Of a stretch of 24,947 nt of DNA, positions 15,595 to 23,141 are shown piece by piece (the stretch's first letter is position 1; every line of letters begins with the position of its first letter). The notes under the pieces were generated by a model. That model had not been told where the DNA came from, ran no database searches, and was given only the letters and a program-made list of their open reading frames with translations. The DNA lies in IMG/VR virus record IMGVR_UViG_3300003690_000348, positions 1 through 24,947 of that record, one strand, 5' to 3'. The stretch comes from a virus. Position numbers and translations under genes: made by a program.

Positions 15595-17537
15595 TGGCTA
15601 ATTCCGTTGTTGAGCAGAATGAGATCTTTCTCAACGGAGTGTACTACCCCACTACTCGCCCCGTTCGTTCTACCTTGGCGTCCATTTACCCGGCCAAGGT
15701 AGTTATTGGGGACACCACAAAAGACTCGCAGCTCCGCTCTTCCATTATCGCCTGGTCTGACTGGCGTGGCGGCATCGGGGTCAACCGCATGGAGGGGGCC
15801 GGAGAGGTCAACCGGGCATGGTATAGCACCTGCCAACTGCGGTATAAGAATCACCTCGTCCTTCCTGGATTAGTCACAGAGTCTGACAGCCCGACCCACA
15901 GCCTTACAGACGCCACGATAGGGGCCATCAACACGCTGTCTGATGAGGTCTATGCCTTCTGGAACGGCTCTACCTCAGAGTCTCCAAAGCTCTTCAAGTA
16001 CAACAACACGAATGACGATTGGGGTTCAGCACTGACCCAGAGTGCCACCGACCAGGTAACTGATAGCGTGGTCTTCACGAACGCTGGAGGCACAACCTAC
16101 CTTGTCTTTGCCCATTACGATACCAACGGTAGTGGGCACACGTACTCCTCAGACGGCTCCAGTTGGACTACTGACGCCACAGACACGAAGTATGTGACTG
16201 TCTGGGATGAGAGGCTCTGGGGCATATCCCATACAGGACAGCTCTGGTATGCCACTGTGATTGGTACTGAAGTGAATGATGCTGTCCTGCCCCTGCCTGA
16301 CGGGTCTATCACGAAGCTCTTCGTGGCCCGCAATGCTGCCGGGATACCTATCATCTATGCCGCTACCACAGAGGGTCTTTTCGCCCACAATGCGGACAAT
16401 GCTATGTTCGAGGCAACCCAGATGGACTTCCCTGTCCACCCGGACAACGGCAAAGGCACTGTGCGTTGGCGTGACTCGGTGTACATTCCCAGCGGCAATG
16501 GCATCTACAAGTACATCAATGGGAACAACGCAGCGGTTATCACGGTGGTGGGTCCTGATAGGGATGACGGCCTACCCTCTGACAGGCGTGGCGCTATTCG
16601 CCATATGGCAGGCTCCCACAACGAGCTGCTCGTAGGCATTGATGCCAGCGCAGCTCCTGGCACTATCGCATCGACATCAATACCCTATCAGTGGATAAGC
16701 CACCAGGGTTCGTCGGTCATAGCGTCAGACTCAGGATATAGCACCATCCTTGGCTACAACGATATGGGGTGGGAGACGAAGTGGCAGGCAGCCACATCGG
16801 GCAAGGGGTTCGACTCCATCCATGTGTCTGATGCCTACTCCAAGTACCGTGTCTGGTGGGGCCATAATGACATCGTGCACTTCATGGAGCTGCCCAAGGA
16901 CATCATCAATCCTTCAGAGGTATCGGAGTTCTCCTACGCCCTCCAGGGGATCCATGAGACACCGTGGTTCAATGCAGGCCAGTCGGAGGTGGATAAGCTG
17001 GCACTAAGCCTGCGGATCGAGGCACAGGACCTCACCACTACCGAGAAGGTCAAGGTGGAGTATGCCACGGACTACTCCGAGTCCTACACCACAGCCGTGG
17101 GTACTCTGGACTCCAGTGAGATGGGGGCGGCTTCAGGGACTCACACCTATACGTTTGGTAGTAGCTATGGCACGGCGTTCAGGGCCATCAAGTTCAAGCT
17201 GACCTTGAACCGTTCTACTGCTACCACCACAGGGCTTGAGAAGTTCGAGACACCGGATGTGGTATCCCTGACGCTTGAGTACCGCAAGAAGATAGCTGCC
17301 AAGTGGGGGCATACGGTGGATCTAGACCTGACCAACGAGTACAAAGGCAACGTGCCAAAGGATCTCCGCTCTAACCTTATCAGCGCCATCGAGAGCACGA
17401 CGTTGGTGGAATTCACCTTCAGGGATGATGCTGGCGGAACTAGGAATTACTACGTGGATGTAGTAGCAGCCCAAGGAATGGAATTTACCGGGCACGACGA
17501 ACGTGGATCGACCACGATTCAGGTCGTAGAGCCATAG
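15594..17537 (+). CDS. Tail nozzle-like beta-propeller protein
   Basis: This 647-residue protein is translationally coupled to the connector-like gene. From about residue 60 to 420 it shows repeated short strand blocks with Trp/Tyr and Asp/Gly turns, such as EVYAFWNGSTSESPKLFKYN, DERLWGISHTGQLWYATV and DSVYIPSGNGIYKYINGNN, the appearance of propeller blades. The last ~180 residues form an Ig-like/beta domain with FTFRDDAGGTRNYYVDVVAA near the end. In short-tailed phages the tubular nozzle below the adaptor is a beta-propeller protein of similar size (T7 gp12 type), so position and fold pattern agree. No sheath or tube gene lies nearby. A propeller-type receptor-binding protein is the alternative. 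Confidence 0.68.
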   Translation: MANSVVEQNEIFLNGVYYPTTRPVRSTLASIYPAKVVIGDTTKDSQLRSSIIAWSDWRGGIGVNRMEGAGEVNRAWYSTCQLRYKNHLVLPGLVTESDSPTHSLTDATIGAINTLSDEVYAFWNGSTSESPKLFKYNNTNDDWGSALTQSATDQVTDSVVFTNAGGTTYLVFAHYDTNGSGHTYSSDGSSWTTDATDTKYVTVWDERLWGISHTGQLWYATVIGTEVNDAVLPLPDGSITKLFVARNAAGIPIIYAATTEGLFAHNADNAMFEATQMDFPVHPDNGKGTVRWRDSVYIPSGNGIYKYINGNNAAVITVVGPDRDDGLPSDRRGAIRHMAGSHNELLVGIDASAAPGTIASTSIPYQWISHQGSSVIASDSGYSTILGYNDMGWETKWQAATSGKGFDSIHVSDAYSKYRVWWGHNDIVHFMELPKDIINPSEVSEFSYALQGIHETPWFNAGQSEVDKLALSLRIEAQDLTTTEKVKVEYATDYSESYTTAVGTLDSSEMGAASGTHTYTFGSSYGTAFRAIKFKLTLNRSTATTTGLEKFETPDVVSLTLEYRKKIAAKWGHTVDLDLTNEYKGNVPKDLRSNLISAIESTTLVEFTFRDDAGGTRNYYVDVVAAQGMEFTGHDERGSTTIQVVEP

Positions 17538-17547
17538 GAGAACAGGA

Positions 17548-17841
17548 ATGAGAGTTGATTCAGGAATTACCAATGTGTCGTCAGCAGGCACAGCAGTGCA
17601 GGTTGCTAATGCGACAAACAGGGTTAAGTATGTGGAGTTCAAGGCATTGGCTGGCAACTCAGGACTAGCCTATGTCGGCGAGAGCGACGTGTCGGCAAGC
17701 AACGGATACGAGTTGAGTGCAGGGAACACGAAGACGCTGAACTTTGGGGAGTTTGGTGGCAGCGTACCCGCGAACGTCTTCTATGTGGACGCTGCGACAA
17801 ACAACGATAAGGTGAGCTGGAGCATGATCCTGGAGGGCTGA
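17548..17841 (+). CDS. Small beta-rich virion protein, 97 residues
   Basis: This compact protein follows the nozzle-like gene after 10 bases, with AGGAGAACAGG before the ATG. It is all short strands and Gly/Ser/Asn turns: GTAVQVANATNRVKYVEF, then GLAYVGESDVSASNGYEL, NTKTLNFGEF and NVFYVDAATNNDKVSWSMI. The layout resembles small single-domain beta-sandwich proteins seen near tail genes of environmental phages (from memory). It may be a tail or head accessory subunit. The stop is one base before the next ATG. Confidence 0.65.
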   Translation: MRVDSGITNVSSAGTAVQVANATNRVKYVEFKALAGNSGLAYVGESDVSASNGYELSAGNTKTLNFGEFGGSVPANVFYVDAATNNDKVSWSMILEG

Positions 17842-17842
17842 T

Positions 17843-18022
17843 ATGGCCGGCAAGTGGATTCAGAAAGCCATTAAGAAGCCGGGAGCCTTGCGGAAGTCTC
17901 TCGGCGTCAAGGAAGGGAAGACGATACCTGCGGCTAAGTTGAAGGCTGCCTCCAAGAAGGGTGGTAAGCTGGGGCAGAGGGCCAGGCTGGCGATAACGCT
18001 GAAGAAGATGCACAAGAAGTAG
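17843..18022 (+). CDS. Small basic protein of a widespread phage type, 59 residues
   Basis: This 59-residue protein begins MAGKWIQKAIKKPGAL and ends RARLAITLKKMHKK, with a Lys-rich middle. I recognise the layout: an N-terminal W-I-x-K-A-I-K-K-P-G-A-L block, then K-G-G-K-L-G-Q-R-A-R-L-A-x-T-L-K-K-M. It recurs as a tiny protein of unknown function in the structural regions of many phages. It has about one third Lys/Arg and no acidic residues except Glu24. The TAG is directly followed by the ATG of the next gene. Binding to virion DNA is plausible but unproven. Confidence 0.75.
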   Translation: MAGKWIQKAIKKPGALRKSLGVKEGKTIPAAKLKAASKKGGKLGQRARLAITLKKMHKK

Positions 18023-18418
18023 ATGACAACACAAGCACAAGTGCAAGCTCCTCCCAATTGGCCTGGTTCGGTCCCGGAATACGTTGCCTTCCAGACGTTT
18101 ATTGAGCTTGGGCTGGAACCTGGCGAGGACTTTACCTACCAGTCGCCGCTCATGGGCGGACGCATGGAGAAGGGTGGGTTCATTCTTGACTTCCTGTTCT
18201 CCAACCCGCCTGATTTGGCAGTTAATGTGCAGGGTGTATACTACCACTATGAGTTTGGTGTGGAGGCGAAGGCCAGGGACGTTATGGCACGGGCAAGTTT
18301 AGCGGGCCAGAACCTGACACTGGTGTTCATTGATGACGACGACCTTATGAGTGACCCCACATACTACTGCCGGGAAGCTCTTAACTACCGAGACCATTCC
18401 AGGCTAGGAGGCGGCTAG
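18023..18418 (+). CDS. Small PD-(D/E)XK nuclease-fold-like protein
   Basis: This 131-residue protein has the outline of a Vsr/DUF559-type restriction-endonuclease fold. A helix carries Glu19 (VPEYVAFQTFIELG), then a strand with GGFILDFLFS (Asp56). The strand AVNVQGVYYHYEF follows, where Gln70 occupies the position normally held by the second acidic residue. A helix (KARDVMARASLAG) and the strand LTLVFIDDDDL complete it. A metal-dependent nuclease role, for example in DNA processing or against rival DNA, is therefore possible, but the Gln substitution and missing ExK lysine leave activity uncertain. It sits between structural genes with a gapless start, and its TAG overlaps the GTG of the fibre gene. 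Confidence 0.5.
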   Translation: MTTQAQVQAPPNWPGSVPEYVAFQTFIELGLEPGEDFTYQSPLMGGRMEKGGFILDFLFSNPPDLAVNVQGVYYHYEFGVEAKARDVMARASLAGQNLTLVFIDDDDLMSDPTYYCREALNYRDHSRLGGG

Positions 18419-21069
18419 TGACAGTTAACTTTGGTGGCAACATATATGATGACGCAGGCAATGCGGTAAGCGGTGCCAGCGTTAAGCTGCTTGAGACTGG
18501 GACCACTACGCAGGAAGGCTCTACCGTCACGAGTGACTCGAACGGGCGTTGGGACTTCCTTGAGGCCGACCAGGACCGCTACGACGTTGAGATAACGAAA
18601 GGCAGCTCAGTCAGGCGTATCAAATGGAGTGACGAGATCTCCCTCCAGGAGATAGATGTCCGCAATAACACGGGGGCAGCCTACCCCGCTGCTACGTTTA
18701 CTAACCTCACTAATTCTATTACTAACCAAGTTGCCGTATTCAGTGGGGCGAACTCCACAAAGGCAGACGGGGATGAGATCTACCTCTCGTTTAAGCTGCA
18801 CGATTCTGCTGGGAACCTCGATGAGTTTGCCCGTATGACCGTAGAAGCCACCGATGTAACGACAACAACTGAAGACGGACAAATACGGTTCGGGGTTATT
18901 GTTGGAGGCACACTGACTGATGTCTTCACGATTGACTCTTCTACTGGTGGTGCTGCCACGATCAGCTATGAGGTTGACTCCTTCACCATCAAGGGTGGCG
19001 AGGGTGAGGCCGGTGTCCTCTACCTGATGGCAGACCAGGGTGACGATGCTGGTGACGCGTGGAAGATTAACATCGCTGATGGCGGAGTGCTGACAATTGG
19101 GAACGACATCGCCTCCGCAGGGACATACGTCACCTTCCTGACCCTCTCCCCGCATGCTACGACAGCAAGTTCGACTGTTGCCATCGTGGGCGATGCCACT
19201 GTGGGTGATGATCTAAGCCTTACGAGCGATAACTCCGTGTTCAACATGGGGGCAGGGAACGACTTCACTATTACCCATGACGGCACAACAGGCGCAACCC
19301 TTGCAGGCAACCCGATTACCATCACAGCATCAGGTGCATCTACTTGGTCTACCAGCTCAGGCGCACTGACCATAACATCGGCTGCGGCAGCTACTTGGTC
19401 GACTGGGGCAGGGGCATTAACTATAGATGGTGATGACGGCATTATTCTCCAGACTACAGGAACAGGTAATGTAACTGTAAGTGAAATCCTAGACATCACA
19501 GATGCCACTGATTCCTCAGATGCTAGTGGTGATACAGGAGCACTAAGGACCGAAGGTGGAGCGAGTATAGCGAAGAGCTTGTGGGTAGGCTCTGGCCTAG
19601 ACGTAGACGGCATTGCCAACCTGGATGCCGTTGATATAGATGGCACCGTACAGGTTGACGGACCGATCACTGTTGGGATCAACACCAATGGCGAGGACGT
19701 GAAATTCTTTGGCGCTGCTTCTAATACCTATATGCTCTGGGATGAGAATACCGATGACTTGGTTTTGGCTCTTGGAGCGGAACTCTACTTCTATGACGCT
19801 GCTGGCGGGGAGCATATCAAGTCTGATGGCACCGATATGACCATCTACGCAGGGACTGACCTGAACCTCACTGCTGTCACTGACATCAATATCCCCGCAG
19901 ATGTAGGGCTCACCTTTGGGAATGACGGAGAAAAGATTGAGGGAAACGGGACGGATCTCACTATAGCGGGCAACAACATCAACCTTACGGCAACCGCAGA
20001 TGTTGTTATCCCAGCAGATGTAGGAATCACATTCGGTTCAGGAGAAAAGGTCATCCCTGCCAATGTGGGGATCACGTTTGGCTCTGGCGAGAAAATTGAA
20101 GGCGATAGTACGGACCTCACGATTACATCAGGCGCAAAGATAAACCTTACCGCTACCAGTGATGTTGTTATCCCAGCCAACGTAGGCGTTACATTCGGTA
20201 GTGGTGAGAAGATAGAAGGCGACTCCACCGACCTTACGATTACGAGTGGCGGGGATATCGTGCTGGCCTCGACAGAAAACGTGTTCATCAATGATACGGC
20301 CAATGGCAAGATGACAACAGGGCTGACGATCAATATGGGGGCAGCCGACGATGAAAACGTCGCCCTGAAAAGCAGCGATGTAGGCCATTCGTTCACCGAC
20401 GACACAGAAGCAGACACGTTCTGCCTTCTCAAGAAAGCCAGCGCAGCGGCTGGTGGACTCATCCTTGATAGCTATATTGACACGGGCGCAAATTCTTTTT
20501 ATCTGCGTGGCAGGGCAGTCTCTGCGAATACCACGAAGTCGACGTCAGCCTATGCCCCTATCCACCTTCAGGGCAGCATATTAGCTACTAATACCGCAGG
20601 AACCGTCAGCTCGAACGGGAACTTGGCGACCATTGATAACTTGTATGACGTCAAATTCATTTTCGATGCTGAAGGCGACTTGCACCTCGATGCAGGCGGC
20701 GGTGCTGGATCTACTGATCCAACGGCTGACCACAGCGATGGGATCATTGGGTACAACGTCTATGACGACCAGGCCGACTGGCAGATGGCCCGAGCCCTCC
20801 ATGCCTCGCTGGTGCCTGAGACAGACTTTGGGCAAGAGCACAAGGAGCTTGTGGAACGCTTCAGGCCGTTGCTTGAGGACAGGGGTATCGTAAGTTATAA
20901 CGATAACGGGCACCATTTTATTGCGATGAAGCGGCTGGCGCTTTTCCAGCTAGACGCGATGTATCAGATTGGGGAAGCCGTCATGGCAATGGCTACAACC
21001 CTTCAGGATGCTGGGATGTCACTGCCTGAGAATGTCAATAAACTACTGGCACTACAAGGAGCAGCGTGA
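18418..21069 (+). CDS. Tail fibre / receptor-binding protein with beta repeats
   Basis: This 883-residue protein starts with GTG overlapping the previous stop (TAGTG). Residues ~5-70 look like a carboxypeptidase-regulatory/Ig-like domain (NAVSGASVKLLETGTT; DSNGRWDFLEADQDRYDVEI). A long Gly/Thr/Asp-rich beta region follows, with a short TWSTxxGALTI duplication (~309-337). At ~466-626 there are repeats of 38-40 residues carrying the motifs DLTI, INLTAT, VIPANVG and TFGSGEKIEGD. The last ~100 residues turn helical (DFGQEHKELVERFRPLLED; FQLDAMYQIGEAVMAMATTL), as in trimerising or chaperone-like fibre ends. I recall this repeat type from fibres of uncultured marine phages. Function in host-surface binding is inferred from architecture and position. 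Confidence 0.78.
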   Translation: MTVNFGGNIYDDAGNAVSGASVKLLETGTTTQEGSTVTSDSNGRWDFLEADQDRYDVEITKGSSVRRIKWSDEISLQEIDVRNNTGAAYPAATFTNLTNSITNQVAVFSGANSTKADGDEIYLSFKLHDSAGNLDEFARMTVEATDVTTTTEDGQIRFGVIVGGTLTDVFTIDSSTGGAATISYEVDSFTIKGGEGEAGVLYLMADQGDDAGDAWKINIADGGVLTIGNDIASAGTYVTFLTLSPHATTASSTVAIVGDATVGDDLSLTSDNSVFNMGAGNDFTITHDGTTGATLAGNPITITASGASTWSTSSGALTITSAAAATWSTGAGALTIDGDDGIILQTTGTGNVTVSEILDITDATDSSDASGDTGALRTEGGASIAKSLWVGSGLDVDGIANLDAVDIDGTVQVDGPITVGINTNGEDVKFFGAASNTYMLWDENTDDLVLALGAELYFYDAAGGEHIKSDGTDMTIYAGTDLNLTAVTDINIPADVGLTFGNDGEKIEGNGTDLTIAGNNINLTATADVVIPADVGITFGSGEKVIPANVGITFGSGEKIEGDSTDLTITSGAKINLTATSDVVIPANVGVTFGSGEKIEGDSTDLTITSGGDIVLASTENVFINDTANGKMTTGLTINMGAADDENVALKSSDVGHSFTDDTEADTFCLLKKASAAAGGLILDSYIDTGANSFYLRGRAVSANTTKSTSAYAPIHLQGSILATNTAGTVSSNGNLATIDNLYDVKFIFDAEGDLHLDAGGGAGSTDPTADHSDGIIGYNVYDDQADWQMARALHASLVPETDFGQEHKELVERFRPLLEDRGIVSYNDNGHHFIAMKRLALFQLDAMYQIGEAVMAMATTLQDAGMSLPENVNKLLALQGAA
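19813..20292 (+). repeat. Fibre protein repeats, four long units plus one partial
   Basis: In protein terms the units are residues 466-505 (40), 506-543 (38), 544-558 (15, partial, KVIPANVGITFGSGE), 559-597 (39) and 598-~625. The protein units are near-identical while the DNA differs at many third positions. For instance, the two GEKIEGDSTDLTIT blocks use different codons for Gly, Glu, Lys, Ile, Ser and Thr. Confidence 0.8.
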
Positions 21070-21070
21070 T

Positions 21071-21319
21071 ATGGCAACAGGAGATGTGACGATTTCTTTG
21101 GCAGTCGAAGGCGGCGTTACTAAGACCGTGGTGCTGGACAATGCTACACGGGCATTGTCTAGGACGCACGTAGCTGGTCTAGATGCAGCCATTGATACGG
21201 ACGCTGAGTGGCAGGTCCATAACATCAACAAGCTGGGTAAGGTCATACTGGCCCAGGCCAACGCAGCAGCGCAAGCTGCGGCCTCATGGACGGCCCAGAC
21301 TTTCACGGCAGCCACGTAA
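21071..21319 (+). CDS. Small protein following tail fibre, 82 residues
   Basis: The frame is open further upstream, but the ATG at 21071 is chosen. It directly follows the fibre stop after one base and has AAGGAG at 21056-21061; longer starts would lie inside the fibre gene. The protein is strand-rich at first (GDVTISLAVEGGVTKTVVLD) and Ala-rich helical at the end (VILAQANAAAQAAASW). No membrane segment is obvious. It could be a small fibre-associated or tail accessory protein; no family is recognised. Confidence 0.7.
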   Translation: MATGDVTISLAVEGGVTKTVVLDNATRALSRTHVAGLDAAIDTDAEWQVHNINKLGKVILAQANAAAQAAASWTAQTFTAAT

Positions 21320-21342
21320 TAGCACGGCCCGATGTGGAATAA

Positions 21343-21522
21343 ATGAACATGGGAAGATTGCGTCCACAGATTATGGCGGCCATCGTTGCCGGCACGCTGT
21401 TCGGCATATTCGGTATGTGGGTAGGTATGCAGATGGGGGCCACGGAGATCGTGACCGCCGTGATTGGTAGCGTCTTCGGGTTCCTTGGGGGAGTCAGCCT
21501 CAAGGTCCTTGAGCAGGAGTAA
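21343..21522 (+). CDS. Two-helix membrane protein, holin candidate
   Basis: This 59-residue protein has two hydrophobic segments of membrane-spanning length, about residues 9-31 (QIMAAIVAGTLFGIFGMWVG) and 34-55 (EIVTAVIGSVFGFLGGVSLK), rich in Gly/Ala. The N-terminus is short and basic and the C-terminus short and acidic (LEQE). Small two-helix proteins like this at the end of phage late operons are often holins, which permeabilise the inner membrane at lysis. No endolysin is seen beside it, so the lysis role is unproven. An alternate ATG lies two codons inside. Its TAA overlaps the next ATG (TAATG), coupling it to the unusual cationic protein. Confidence 0.6.
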   Translation: MNMGRLRPQIMAAIVAGTLFGIFGMWVGMQMGATEIVTAVIGSVFGFLGGVSLKVLEQE

Positions 21523-22829
21523 TGCTGGTGCATAGATTGAGCTTCATTCTCTGGCCCTTCCGCAAGGCATTCAATGCTGCTAGGTGGTCGCTACGGCAAC
21601 TGGTGGCAGCTCTTGTCTGGGTGCTGCTGATCCCGTGGCGGGTTCTGCGGGTAGTTTGGAGGATGGCCGGGGTGGTTGGGAGGATTGCAGCGAGGATACC
21701 GGGGATGTTATTCCGAGGGGCCATTGCTCTTCCAGGGATGGTGTGGCGGTCCATGCTGGCTCTGCCAGGGCACCTCTGGAGAGGCCTCCTAGCGATACCC
21801 CGCCTTACATGGCAGGGGATACGCACCCTGGTGCGGTGGCTGTTGACTCCTCCAAGGTTGCTATGGCGGGGCATCGTGGCTGTAGCCCGAATGATTGGAC
21901 GCTCCCCCAGGAAGACCTATGAGTCGGCAAGGAGTGCTAGGGACTGGTTGCTTGCCAAAATCAACTATTTGAACAGCGAATCAGCCAAGTGGAAGATGCT
22001 GTTCAACGTCATCAAGTCGCCTTATTCACTTCTCCGGGCCGCCGGGTTCAGCCCCCAGATGGCGGCCACATTTCTTTTCGCCGGGTCTGCGGTTGGCAGT
22101 GGTGTTGTGGTAAATGAAGTGGTATTTTCAGAGGCGAGCTTTAGCCGTGGCGACCCTGGCATTTACTCTGCACCGAGTGATGCCCCGGTGTTCACAGCCG
22201 AAAACTTCAACACGTTACGCCTCGACCTGGGAACAACCCCTGTCGGGGCTGTGACGATTGAGAACATCACCGTAGGCACGGCTTATGCTAACTCAGCCCT
22301 TCCATCTGGTGAGACGAACGTAGTTATCATAGGTGGTACGGCTACGTCAACTAATCCCACGTTCAACGAAACGTATCTCCATGTGGGCCATATGGTCGTA
22401 GACCGATGGAGATGCACGACGCTCAAGCTGACCAACATAGAGGCGCATGAGCTTATCGTCAGCAGCAATGCCTCAGACGGGCAGTCGATAGCTGCCGTTG
22501 CAGGGACTCCACGAGATCGTGCCATTGGGGGTGGCAACCGTGCCGATGATATGCTGACTAGTGGCGGGTATTACGACCAGGTGAAGCTGACCAGTGCCAC
22601 GTCTGGGATCAATGGGCAGATTGATAAGCTAACACTGAGCAATTTGTACACAAAGGGCGGTGGGTGTGTCCTCGATAGAATCAAGGCCGGGACGCTGGAA
22701 ATAATTTTGAATGAGACGGGTGCGGGGGACGGTTTCGCAACTAAAGACTTTCAGATCGCAACGAGCGTGATCTACAAGTCATTCGTGAACCTAGACAACG
22801 TAGAGGTTTCTATCAGTCCGCCGTCATAG
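21522..22829 (+). CDS. Cationic Trp/Arg-repeat membrane-active-like protein with beta C-terminus
   Basis: I do not recognise this 435-residue protein. Residues 1-133 contain no Asp or Glu but 20 Arg and 2 Lys, with many Trp and aliphatic residues. At 61-93 there are three perfect-length 11-residue units (GMLFRGAIALP, GMVWRSMLALP, GHLWRGLLAIP), and related units at 94-104 and 111-121. This is the pattern of tandem amphipathic cationic helices that lie in or disrupt membranes. A mixed helical linker (134-180) leads to a hydrophobic segment (~181-202, FLFAGSAVGSGVVVNEVVF). Residues ~230-430 are then strand-rich and Asn/Thr/Gly-rich, resembling a beta-helix or beta-sandwich (IDKLTLSNLYTKGGG). It overlaps the two-helix protein gene. 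Membrane perforation for DNA entry, or lysis, is inference. Confidence 0.7.
   Translation: MLVHRLSFILWPFRKAFNAARWSLRQLVAALVWVLLIPWRVLRVVWRMAGVVGRIAARIPGMLFRGAIALPGMVWRSMLALPGHLWRGLLAIPRLTWQGIRTLVRWLLTPPRLLWRGIVAVARMIGRSPRKTYESARSARDWLLAKINYLNSESAKWKMLFNVIKSPYSLLRAAGFSPQMAATFLFAGSAVGSGVVVNEVVFSEASFSRGDPGIYSAPSDAPVFTAENFNTLRLDLGTTPVGAVTIENITVGTAYANSALPSGETNVVIIGGTATSTNPTFNETYLHVGHMVVDRWRCTTLKLTNIEAHELIVSSNASDGQSIAAVAGTPRDRAIGGGNRADDMLTSGGYYDQVKLTSATSGINGQIDKLTLSNLYTKGGGCVLDRIKAGTLEIILNETGAGDGFATKDFQIATSVIYKSFVNLDNVEVSISPPS
21702..21884 (+). repeat. Undecapeptide Trp-Arg repeats
   Basis: The consensus is G-h-h-W-R-G-h-h-A-h-P (h, hydrophobic), with the aromatic at residues 64, 75, 86, 97 and, after a short insertion, 115. 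Eleven residues make three helical turns, placing Arg on one face in every unit. Confidence 0.75.
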
Positions 22830-22854
22830 GATCATAGGAATAGGAGGAATAGGA
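22826..22854 (+). promoter_or_regulatory. Iterated ATAGGA with Shine-Dalgarno AGGAGG
   Basis: ATAGGA occurs four times (22826, 22834, 22840, 22849), spanning the upstream stop codon. AGGAGG at 22842-22847 is the correctly spaced ribosome binding site for the ATG at 22856; the flanking AGGA copies may act as stand-by sites. Confidence 0.55.
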
Positions 22855-22855
22855 A

Positions 22856-23074
22856 ATGAATTGGTTATTGAAGTTGTTGCCTGCGGATAAGAGGGCTCTA
22901 CTGGAGCTGGCTATAAGGATCACCGCCTCGCTCGACACGGCAGCGGAACGCAAGGCCGTGGCCGAGTATGGGATGAAGATGCTCTCCGCCGACTCAAAAG
23001 GTGGGCATCTCTGTACTGTGGGCGAGTGGGCGAAGTTCGGGTCTAAGTTAGGCATCTTGAAAGGCCCTCGCTAA
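22856..23074 (+). CDS. Small conserved-looking phage protein, 72 residues
   Basis: This is the last gene of the + strand operon, with AGGAGG eight bases before the ATG. The sequence is helical and amphipathic: MNWLLKLLPADKRALLELAI, TAAERKAVAEYGMKMLSAD, then a Gly/Trp-containing end (VGEWAKFGSKLGILKGP). I recall similar short proteins, ending in a VGEW-x-KFGSKLGIL-type motif, at the end of tail or lysis regions of environmental phages, but their role is unknown. The N-terminal hydrophobic stretch is too interrupted by charge to be a clear membrane helix. Confidence 0.68.
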   Translation: MNWLLKLLPADKRALLELAIRITASLDTAAERKAVAEYGMKMLSADSKGGHLCTVGEWAKFGSKLGILKGPR

Positions 23075-23096
23075 GGCCCTTACCCTACCCAGAGTA

Positions 23097-23116
23097 CCCC
23101 CGGTATACCGGAGGGG
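23097..23116. terminator. GC-rich hairpin between convergent operons
   Basis: A perfect 12-base palindrome (CCGGTATACCGG, 23100-23111) extends to CCC/GGG arms with one bulged A, giving a short GC-rich hairpin. It lies in the 67-base gap between the + strand operon and the - strand synthetase, where a bidirectional terminator would be useful. No T-run follows on either strand, so intrinsic termination is doubtful; a protein-binding palindrome is the alternative. Confidence 0.35.
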
Positions 23117-23141
23117 CCTCTACGGCTATTCTAGGGGGCTT

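Noticed and set aside
19020-19688. Minus-strand 222-residue ORF opposite the tail fibre
   Set aside because: Val/Pro/Ser-rich antisense of the Thr/Asp/Gly-rich fibre; repeats on the fibre create open antisense frames.
18418-21069. Diversity-generating retroelement target or CRISPR array
   Set aside because: No reverse transcriptase or template repeat is in the window, the repeats are coding and in frame, and there are no regular short repeats with unique spacers.
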